Shown here: positions 58,171 to 64,000 of the stretch, one piece after another
How positions within the stretch are numbered: position 1 is the stretch's first letter
How the letters are laid out: each line of letters opens with the position of its first letter
IMG/VR virus record: IMGVR_UViG_3300028299_000132
Location: 34,092 to 98,091 of that record
From: a virus
Length of the DNA stretch: 64,000 nucleotides
Reading direction: 5' to 3' (one strand)
The notes under the pieces: model-generated
The model's input: only the letters and a program-made list of their open reading frames with translations
Databases searched by the model: none
What the model was told of the DNA's origin: nothing
Translations under genes and position numbers: made by a program

Positions 58171-58880
58171 TGACAAATATAGAAACCTTACAAGAAGTCG
58201 CTAAGAAACTTGAGGATAATGATATTAAATTTGGTGTGTGTCTCACCCATAAAACAAATACTAATTTTAGAATTGTTATTGAAGATACCACTGATTTTAT
58301 TATTATAAGAAATTTCTTTGAACCAAGTACATATGAAGAAAGAGGAAAGTTTCTAAGATTTAAATATAAAGATATTTTAATAACATTTATTAAAGTTAAT
58401 ATAGAAGATTTTAATATCGCTATTTATTATTATTCATGGGAGACTCTGATGTTAATAATGAAACATATGTTAATGAAAATGGGAATGAGATTAACCGATA
58501 CTGGTCTATACTATAATTACTTTGGTACTAAAATCTATTTGACTAATAATATTAAAAATATATTAAATTTTTTAGACCTCAATGATAGAATATTTAGAGA
58601 TGGGTTTCAAACACCTAAACAACAATTGGATTATATAATGTTGTCTTATTATTTTAATCCAAGTATTTTGAATGAAATTACAGTTGATATTAAAGACTTT
58701 TTTTATAAAGAAAAAACAAGTATTTTAAAACAAATAAAAGAAGACTATGATGATTCATCATTATCATTTGAATTTCATGAATATAGTAATGACTTAGAAT
58801 CATATTGGGAAGTAATTGATTTCTATTTCAAAAATTTATTTTTACCAAATATTCTTAAACTAAAATATAAATATGAGTAA
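58170..58880 (+). CDS. Hypothetical protein (236 aa)
   Basis: N-terminal half has VCLTHKTNTNFRIVIEDTTD and a NIAIYYYSWETLMLIMKHML stretch; the second half is helical with DYIMLSYYFNPSILNEI. The layout resembles phage nucleotidyltransferase-fold proteins (substrate-recognition helix after a D-x-A-I strand) but I do not see the two Asp of an active site. Function not assigned. Confidence 0.6.
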   Translation: MTNIETLQEVAKKLEDNDIKFGVCLTHKTNTNFRIVIEDTTDFIIIRNFFEPSTYEERGKFLRFKYKDILITFIKVNIEDFNIAIYYYSWETLMLIMKHMLMKMGMRLTDTGLYYNYFGTKIYLTNNIKNILNFLDLNDRIFRDGFQTPKQQLDYIMLSYYFNPSILNEITVDIKDFFYKEKTSILKQIKEDYDDSSLSFEFHEYSNDLESYWEVIDFYFKNLFLPNILKLKYKYE

Positions 58881-59130
58881 TTCAAAATTAAAATTTATTG
58901 TTTGGACTAGTTTTGTATTATTGTGGTTAACATTCACAATAATATGTACACTTGTACTTGATATAAAAATAAATTTTTGGATTACTGCGATTGTATACTT
59001 TGTTATCTATACATTTACACAAATGATATCATTTAATTGGATTAAAAAAGTTTTTAATAAAATCAGAGTGTATAGGCATAACAAAGAGATAGATGATTGG
59101 ATTAAAAAAGAATCAATGAATATAGACTGA
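58873..59130 (+). CDS. Small membrane protein (85 aa)
   Basis: Two transmembrane segments (FIVWTSFVLLWLTFTIICTL; FWITAIVYFVIYTFTQMISF) and a basic cytoplasmic tail. Overlaps the previous gene by 8 bases. Function unknown. Confidence 0.65.
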   Translation: MSNSKLKFIVWTSFVLLWLTFTIICTLVLDIKINFWITAIVYFVIYTFTQMISFNWIKKVFNKIRVYRHNKEIDDWIKKESMNID

Positions 59131-59394
59131 TTATTTCTTCTTATTTTCTCCTTTAAGTAGTTCAGCTGCTTTCAATAATTTGGCTTTTACCGCTGGTTTA
59201 ATACTTTTTAAGATATAATCAAGATTATCAATGAATTGTTTATCGTTTAGTACCGCGATAATCGCAGCGACGGATTCAACATTTTCATTTAGAATATCTT
59301 TTCCAAGTTCTGTTCTTTTTGTCTTTTTTTGTTCAGTTGGTTTCCAAGTTTTATCAAAATCATTGAAACTCAATAGGTTATTTAATTTATCCAT
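59131..59394 (-). CDS. Head-tag-like small protein (87 aa)
   Basis: MDKLNNLLSFNDFDKTWKPT, a variant leader with SFNDFDK, then a helical Ala/Lys-rich domain (VAAIIAVLNDKQFID, KPAVKAKLLKAAELLKG). The leader is weaker than in other cases. One base after the converging gene's stop; last gene of the 59-61 kb leftward set. Confidence 0.6.
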   Translation of the reverse strand: MDKLNNLLSFNDFDKTWKPTEQKKTKRTELGKDILNENVESVAAIIAVLNDKQFIDNLDYILKSIKPAVKAKLLKAAELLKGENKKK

Positions 59395-59622
59395 TTATTT
59401 ATTTAATTTTTTTAGTTCATCCATTCTATATATTAATTTTATTTGTAGAGAATGTGCTACTTTTCCATCTATTTCATTTTTATCACTCAATTCGTATATA
59501 GTATTTTCCAAATCCTTTAAAAATTTTATTTCTTGTTCAATAACAGATAGTTCAGTATTTTCTCCTTGTTTTATCATATTTGGAATAACTGACTGTATTT
59601 CATTAAATTTTTTAATTTTCAT
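59395..59622 (-). CDS. Head-tagged coiled-coil protein (75 aa)
   Basis: MKIKKFNEIQSVIPNMIKQG, then IEQEIKFLKDLENTIYELSD and YRMDELKKLNK. The second half aligns with the C-terminal end of the upstream gene 59612-60178 (EQEIYFLTDLNNNI ... TNELKKLLN), so the two are paralogues in tandem. Confidence 0.7.
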   Translation of the reverse strand: MKIKKFNEIQSVIPNMIKQGENTELSVIEQEIKFLKDLENTIYELSDKNEIDGKVAHSLQIKLIYRMDELKKLNK

Positions 59623-60178
59623 TGTTTAATAATTTTTTTAATTCATTAGTTCTATTTACAATATCACTACAATATTCATAAATCTCTTTTGCTAGATTTC
59701 GCCTATCTTGTGGGTTTCTCCAACTATCTAATGATTGATTAATATTATTATTTAAATCAGTTAAAAAATATATTTCTTGTTCAAACTCTTTTTTTAGTTT
59801 ATCCAATTCAATTTCTGTTAATCTTTTTTGAATTATACCTAATCTTTGTTTTTTCTCAGGTTGTGTTAAATCAAGTTCCTCGTTAATACCATCATTGAAA
59901 TATTTTTTATATTTTAAATCTTTTTTAAGTTCGTTTATAACAAAACTATCATTTATATCTAATAATATATGAATAACCGAATTTTTTAATTCTGATAGAT
60001 AATTGTTATTTTTACCATAAATTACATCATCCATATGATCAACATTTTCTAAATCATTCAATGTATTAGCATCTAGTATTTTTTTAGTTAATTCTAATAA
60101 TTCCTTACCTTTTTTACCATAAAATACATCATCTAAATTATAGTATACAAATTCTTCGTTAAATCTTTTAATTTTCAT
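59612..60178 (-). CDS. Head-tagged helical protein (188 aa)
   Basis: MKIKRFNEEFVYYNLDDVFY leader; helical middle; C-terminal 65 residues EFEQEIYFLTDLNNNINQSL, RTNELKKLLNNEN shared with the next gene. Internal GKKGKELLELTKKI and NNYLSELKNSV repeat-like units follow copies of the DDVxYGK element at 16-24 and 49-56. Confidence 0.7.
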   Translation of the reverse strand: MKIKRFNEEFVYYNLDDVFYGKKGKELLELTKKILDANTLNDLENVDHMDDVIYGKNNNYLSELKNSVIHILLDINDSFVINELKKDLKYKKYFNDGINEELDLTQPEKKQRLGIIQKRLTEIELDKLKKEFEQEIYFLTDLNNNINQSLDSWRNPQDRRNLAKEIYEYCSDIVNRTNELKKLLNNEN

Positions 60179-60193
60179 TTTTCTTTTTATTTT

Positions 60194-60697
60194 TTATATA
60201 TATGATGTATGTTTATCACCATTTTCATCATATCCAATTAACCAAATATCACCTAGATAACATTTAAATTGATAATCAGCTTGTGGGTCATTTGGAACAC
60301 CTTCAATTAATTCTTCTATATCATCATCAATTTTTACATCATCTTTTCTATATGACCTAATGACATATCTATTAATCTTTCTATCGTAGTGAAGATCACC
60401 CGTATAATTTAAAACTTTTTGTAATCTTTTATATTTATCAACTATTTCTGTTATCTCATCAATATGTTCATCAATTTCTGAATATTTTATTCCCAAATTA
60501 ATTGTCTCTGGGTGTGTCGTGTCCGCGTCACCACCCTCGTACAGAAGATACAGATATACTTCATCTCGTTGAGCTTTATTTGAAAGTCTGAAATTTAATT
60601 TAATTCTTGGTTTTGTTTTTGGTTCCTCTTCTTCAAATTCCCAATCATCTTCAAAATCAATCTCTTCAAATAATTTTATGTATTTTTTAATTTTCAC
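60194..60697 (-). CDS. Head-tagged protein with acidic segment (167 aa)
   Basis: MKIKKYIKLFEEIDFEDDWE then FEEEEPKTKPR, tag plus acidic segment. Then a beta-alpha domain (IKLNFRLSNKAQRDEVYLYL, DTTHPETINLGIKYSE, KYRLQ then NYTGDLHYDR). No motif recognised. It overlaps the P-loop gene by 11 bases. Confidence 0.7.
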   Translation of the reverse strand: MKIKKYIKLFEEIDFEDDWEFEEEEPKTKPRIKLNFRLSNKAQRDEVYLYLLYEGGDADTTHPETINLGIKYSEIDEHIDEITEIVDKYKRLQKVLNYTGDLHYDRKINRYVIRSYRKDDVKIDDDIEELIEGVPNDPQADYQFKCYLGDIWLIGYDENGDKHTSYI

Positions 60698-61214
60698 TTA
60701 TTAAATCTTTTATTTTATCACTCAAATATTCACCACTTTTGATAACAACATGTTTACAACCTTTTTGTTTTTCACAATCTCCTATAAATTTATCCCAATT
60801 ATCAGTTAATAATTTCACAAACGCTTCATTACTACCTCTTTGTATATATCTACCAATATATTCTTCTTTTATGTCCCTAGATGGATATACTAAAACAAAT
60901 GGAATATTGTTTTTAACTAACGCGTCTCTAACAATATCGTGTGATGATACCGGATAAACTCGGTGGATTAATATAATATCAACCTTACCAATGTTTTCTT
61001 TAATGTGTTTGATGTAATTATTTGGAAAATCTGGATGTCTAACTCCCTTTTCTATCCATGAAAATAGACTAGAATCAGAATCCAATACTTTTTTACCACT
61101 ATCTTCCATCATTCTAAAAAAATGACTTTTTCCTATACCTGGAAAACCAGATACAATAACGGTTTTCTTTTCTTTTTCATTTTTAAATTGTTCAAATGTT
61201 TTTATAGTATCCAA
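60687..61214 (-). CDS. Head-tagged P-loop NTPase or kinase
   Basis: 175 residues, starting at a TTG that gives MDTIKTFEQFKNEKEKK, a tag variant. KTVIVSGFPGIGKSHFFRMM is the Walker A motif (about 18-31); KVLDSDSSLFSW has the Asp that follows in small-molecule kinases; IPFVLVYPSRDIKEEYIGRY with RGSNEAF is the lid region. This layout is seen in phage nucleotide-kinase-like proteins. The substrate is unknown. It heads the leftward set with a TATATA box at 61236. Confidence 0.75.
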   Translation of the reverse strand: MDTIKTFEQFKNEKEKKTVIVSGFPGIGKSHFFRMMEDSGKKVLDSDSSLFSWIEKGVRHPDFPNNYIKHIKENIGKVDIILIHRVYPVSSHDIVRDALVKNNIPFVLVYPSRDIKEEYIGRYIQRGSNEAFVKLLTDNWDKFIGDCEKQKGCKHVVIKSGEYLSDKIKDLISEN

Positions 61215-61308
61215 CTAGATATTTTTCTTTTATATATTAAAAATCAAAATTAAAAATAAATAAACATTATCAGTATATTAGATTATATATTAAAAAATAA
61301 CTAAAATT

Positions 61309-62283
61309 ATGAAATTAAACCTTTGTATAGATGCAAATTACATAATGCAAAAATCCGTCTTTATGCTATATAAACTTAGATATTTATATACAGACTTACC
61401 AGTTATATTGGAAAAGGATTATAATACATTGACAAAATTATTTCCTTTTAGTAAAGTATATTTTATATCTGATAGTAGAGGTAATTGGAGAAAGAAATTT
61501 TTAGAGGACTATAAAGGAACTAGAAAAAAGAATGAGAATATTGACTGGAATAGTGTTTACGATATTTTTAATAAATTCAAATATGAAGTAAATAAAAAAG
61601 GTAATTGTGAATCTTATCAAATAGATGAATTAGAAGGTGATGATATAATCTCTTATATTGTAAAGAAAACCAATGAAATGGGGCATTCAAACATGATTAT
61701 CTCAAATGATAGTGATTTGTATCAATTATTGGAGTCTGATACAGTAAATGGATATATGAATTTTATGTATAATTTTAAATTTAGTGACGAAACATTATTT
61801 TTACCAAAAGTTTATCAATTGTTTTTAGATAGTCTAGAAGTGAATAGAAATTTTGATGATTTATTTAATGATAGTAATGATGATAATAATGTTGAATTTC
61901 TAGAATTTATTGGTGGTATGATAAAAAATAAGAAAGTTACTGAAATAGATAGTGAAAAAGAATTATTTGTAAAAATAATAGGCCATAACAAAGATAGTAT
62001 AAGGTCTATATATATGAAAGGTAATAGGGGCATTGGAAAAGAGGGATGTGCTAAAATTTATGATTTTTATAAAGAAACTTATCCAGAGATTATAAATTTC
62101 AATTCTGATGAATTTAAGGATAGATTAATTGAAATTGTAAAATATTATAAAAGAGTGAAAACCAATGAAATGGATGAAAATATTAGAGAAAGATTGGAAT
62201 TAAACTTAAAAATAGTAAAACTAGATAAAAAATCTCTTCCAAATAATTTATATGAAAAATTAGAAGATATTATTGAGATATGA
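61309..62283 (+). CDS. rnh: 5'-3' exonuclease / RNase H, T4 Rnh-like (FEN family)
   Basis: 324 residues; T4 RNase H has 305. Metal ligands: CIDANYIMQ, DSRGNWRKKFLEDYKGTRKK, DELEGDDIISYIV, ISNDSDLYQLL; then GNRGIGKEGCAKIYDFY, the helix-hairpin-helix that holds duplex DNA. It removes RNA primers and flaps from lagging-strand fragments together with gp32. Long AT leader with TATATA upstream. ATGA overlap with the next gene. Confidence 0.92.
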   Translation: MKLNLCIDANYIMQKSVFMLYKLRYLYTDLPVILEKDYNTLTKLFPFSKVYFISDSRGNWRKKFLEDYKGTRKKNENIDWNSVYDIFNKFKYEVNKKGNCESYQIDELEGDDIISYIVKKTNEMGHSNMIISNDSDLYQLLESDTVNGYMNFMYNFKFSDETLFLPKVYQLFLDSLEVNRNFDDLFNDSNDDNNVEFLEFIGGMIKNKKVTEIDSEKELFVKIIGHNKDSIRSIYMKGNRGIGKEGCAKIYDFYKETYPEIINFNSDEFKDRLIEIVKYYKRVKTNEMDENIRERLELNLKIVKLDKKSLPNNLYEKLEDIIEI

Positions 62284-62564
62284 AAGATTTATTTAATGAA
62301 ATGGGACAATTTTCAATTGAAGTATTCTCAGAAGCTAAATCAATTCATCATATTATGAAATTAAAACATGAAGCGGACGAAGTTCTAGAAAACCCAAATG
62401 ATATAAACGAATATGTTGATTGTCTTCTCGCTCTTTACGCAGCGATGTATAAGTCTGGGTTTATTTACGAAGATATTTTAAGTTCTGCGAGGGATAAATT
62501 TGAGGTATTAAAATCTAGAGATTGGGTAGTAACTGATGGAATTTATCAACATATTAGGAAATGA
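62280..62564 (+). CDS. MazG-like dATP/dGTP pyrophosphohydrolase
   Basis: 94 residues. KLKHEADEVLENPNDINEYV then DCLLALYAAMYKSGF, DILSSARDKFEVLKSRDWVV then DGIYQHIR. The E-x3-E...E-x2-D metal pattern and the K-x-R-x-W end match the small dATP/dGTP pyrophosphohydrolase (DUF550) family of the MazG superfamily. It controls dNTP pools or hydrolyses alarmone-like nucleotides. Coupled to the exonuclease gene. Confidence 0.85.
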   Translation: MKDLFNEMGQFSIEVFSEAKSIHHIMKLKHEADEVLENPNDINEYVDCLLALYAAMYKSGFIYEDILSSARDKFEVLKSRDWVVTDGIYQHIRK

Positions 62565-62620
62565 TAAAAAATGACATTTTTTGATATTTTTTAAATACTA
62601 TATAGAAATAAAAAAATATT

Positions 62621-63148
62621 ATGAATATAACAAAAACAACAAAAACTTATTCAATTGACAAAAATACCTACGAATCTTTTGATAGATTATGTAGAAGAAC
62701 TGGAATGAATAAAAGCCAATTCATTGAAAAATCCATAAGAGATTATCTAAATGATACAATCGGATTATCAAGAATTACACCTGGAAAGACTGTACTTACA
62801 TGGGGTTATGATGATGATTCTTTATATAGATTGAAATCAGATCATAATGTAGTCGTATCCATCATAGATGGTGATGACATTTTTTTTAATTTAAGTAATG
62901 GTGAAAGAATTTCACGAATTCTTCTTTATCATAATTATGAAAAGATGCCAAAAATTAATCCAAATGAATTCTTTGGTAGTGGATTAAAAACAATTGTAAA
63001 TATTGTTAAAGAAACAAAAGAAGAGAAGGATTCAATTGTTGATAAAATAAGAAATATTGTCAATGAGAAAAATATAGATAGTAGTGAAACATTAGAAAAT
63101 ATTTGTAATATGTTAAAAGGACCAAAGAATACTGAAGAATTAGTTTAA
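62621..63148 (+). CDS. Ribbon-helix-helix DNA-binding protein 2
   Basis: 175 residues. KTYSIDKNTYESFDRLCRRT then GMNKSQFIEKSIRDYL (9-45) is a ribbon-helix-helix like that of 41939-42430 (both read [KN]-x-YS-[IV]-x3-x-YESFD). After it come a beta-rich domain (VLTWGYDDDSLYRLKSDHNV, SNGERISRILLYHNY) and a helical tail. Probable transcription factor with a separate sensing domain. Confidence 0.75.
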   Translation: MNITKTTKTYSIDKNTYESFDRLCRRTGMNKSQFIEKSIRDYLNDTIGLSRITPGKTVLTWGYDDDSLYRLKSDHNVVVSIIDGDDIFFNLSNGERISRILLYHNYEKMPKINPNEFFGSGLKTIVNIVKETKEEKDSIVDKIRNIVNEKNIDSSETLENICNMLKGPKNTEELV

Positions 63149-63622
63149 TTGTTTCGGACTTTCCTCATCTTCACCAGCTGTTCTATCTATTGTTATTATT
63201 AAAACATCTTTTAAACTGAGTTCTTTATCCATTTTAACACCATATTTGGTTTTGAAATAATTTTGAGCTTTATTGGTTAATTCATAAACGAACTCATTAT
63301 AATCATCCAATCGTTTTATAAAGATGTAATCTTTTAATTGGAGTTTTAATAATTCATTTTTTAGAATAACGGTTCCGAAAATTTGATTTATTTCATTTTC
63401 ATCTAATTTTTCGCAACCTAACGATTTTTCTTTCATTTGAGAAAGTGTCATCAATTCCTCTAAAAATTGATATATACCTATATTATTATACAAAAAGAAT
63501 TCTGATAGAGTTTCAGTATTTTCAACTCTTTTAACCATATTTTTACCATACTTTATAACATTCTTAGAATATTTATAACCCTTGTTTTTAATATATCGTT
63601 TGAGTTCTCCTTTATAGTCCAT
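63140..63622 (-). CDS. Hypothetical basic protein (160 aa)
   Basis: MDYKGELKRYIKNKGYKYSK, helical middle (LSEFFLYNNIGIYQFLEELM), alpha/beta end (KDVLIITIDRTAGEDEESPK). No motif. The leader is not a good head tag. TATATA box upstream (63639). Confidence 0.6.
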   Translation of the reverse strand: MDYKGELKRYIKNKGYKYSKNVIKYGKNMVKRVENTETLSEFFLYNNIGIYQFLEELMTLSQMKEKSLGCEKLDENEINQIFGTVILKNELLKLQLKDYIFIKRLDDYNEFVYELTNKAQNYFKTKYGVKMDKELSLKDVLIITIDRTAGEDEESPKQLN

Positions 63623-63699
63623 TTAGGATATCGTTTAATTTTATATATAATTTTTTCAAAGTCTTAAATTAATATATACAAAAAATAAAATATCAATAA

Positions 63700-63831
63700 G
63701 TGCGTATAATAAGATTGAATGAATGGTTAGAAAATTATTGGGAATTTGATGATGATGATTTTGAATTTGATGAAGATGAAGAAGATGATATGGATGAACA
63801 CGAAAAAGTGTTTCGTATGAACTACCACTAA
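63700..63831 (+). CDS. Head-tagged very acidic protein, 3' end replaced by element
   Basis: From GTG 63700: MRIIRLNEWLENYWEFDDDD then FEFDEDEEDDMDEHEKVFR. Tag (IIRLNE) and acidic segment are complete. The last residues MNYH come from the inserted right end at 63817, so the cargo domain has been cut off. TATATA element at 63673. Confidence 0.55.
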   Translation: MRIIRLNEWLENYWEFDDDDFEFDEDEEDDMDEHEKVFRMNYH

Positions 63832-64000
63832 ACTAAAGATTTAGTAGTTTCACGTTTCATAGACTTCTCTATTGAGAACGCCTCACCGTGTTTTTGTTTT
63901 AAGTCCGACCACGTTCCTGCATCCCAGACTCAGTACATATTTTTATAATTTATACTTAACACTTTATTGATTTTACCTACAACTCAAGATTTTATTGTAG
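63817..64000 (-). mobile_element. tnpB: TnpB element, right end and C-terminal remnant (reaches window edge)
   Basis: Minus strand ends AAACTACTAAATCTTTAGTT then TAGTGGTAGTTCAT. Upstream on that strand a frame reads WDAGTWSDLKQKHGEAFSIE then KSMKRETTKSLV, a typical TnpB tail, but a TGA comes just before it (about 63937). Either a decayed copy, or the tail of an element that continues beyond the window. Confidence 0.55.

Noticed and set aside
58170-58880. Nucleotidyltransferase
   Set aside because: The general layout is suggestive but the two catalytic Asp are not visible.
27959-64000. TAG fully reassigned as a sense codon
   Set aside because: Several genes still end in TAG at sensible places (7423, 17168, 46356, 51120), and most genes have no internal TAG, so partial suppression is the safer reading.

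Overview
The window is part of a large, strongly AT-rich genome of a contractile-tailed (T4-like) bacteriophage. The phage signs are the C-terminal end of a tail-sheath-like protein at the left edge, a gp19-like tail tube protein (43287-43853), a T4 gp32-type single-stranded DNA-binding protein with zinc motif and acidic tail (17307-18272), a T4 RNase H/FEN-type exonuclease, thymidine kinase, a MazG-like dNTP pyrophosphohydrolase, several homing endonucleases, and dozens of small overlapping genes. The host is probably a member of the Bacteroidota: starts are preceded by A-rich stretches instead of Shine-Dalgarno sites, and several short operons have promoters matching TTTG-N19/20-TATCTTTG, the Bacteroidota -33/-7 consensus.

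Layout. 1-5 kb: sheath end, homing endonuclease, hybrid histidine kinase. 5-10 kb: small leftward genes, including a tandem family sharing a PSGE motif, and a DHH phosphoesterase. 11-15 kb: membrane-anchored and fibre-like proteins. 15-18 kb: replication-linked block with a DUF4338-like protein and gp32. 18-21 kb: rhomboid protease and a TnpB element. 22-29 kb: HELNH metalloprotease, FkbM methyltransferase, GDP-fucose synthase and a GH16 glycanase. 30-46 kb: small genes on both strands, many virion-tag candidates, a chagasin-like inhibitor, tail tube. 46-54 kb: small probably early genes, M42 aminopeptidase, a tRNA with anticodon CTA, and a second TnpB element that splits a gene. 54-64 kb: further tagged genes, Nudix, thymidine kinase, GGCT-like protein, exonuclease and pyrophosphohydrolase.

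Two signals cross the whole window. (1) About thirty otherwise unrelated proteins begin with a short leader of the type MKYLKLFEE, MKIKRFNEE or MKTLKDYKNFINE (called the head tag below). It resembles the T4 capsid-targeting leader of internal head proteins (MKTYQEFIAE, cleaved by the gp21 protease after L/I-x-E). If the analogy holds, these are proteins packed in the head and delivered with the DNA; they include two HELNH metalloproteases, a cysteine-protease-inhibitor fold, a P-loop protein and possibly an ADP-ribosyltransferase. Many are followed by an acidic-aromatic segment (IDFDDWEEEEP type), which recurs inside two longer proteins as if they were polyproteins.

(2) At least four small genes (20672-20881, 47280-47441, 52328-52660, 53708-54025) are interrupted by a single in-frame TAG but otherwise read through cleanly, and the window encodes a tRNA whose anticodon loop is centred on CTA. 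This points to amber suppression or recoding in this phage.

Mobile DNA is prominent: two TnpB elements, a third internally deleted one, and three or more solitary right-end hairpins. In one case removing the element (49755-51130) restores an open reading frame exactly, which defines the ends and a TTTAT target motif. Functions below are read from motifs by eye; no database search was run.
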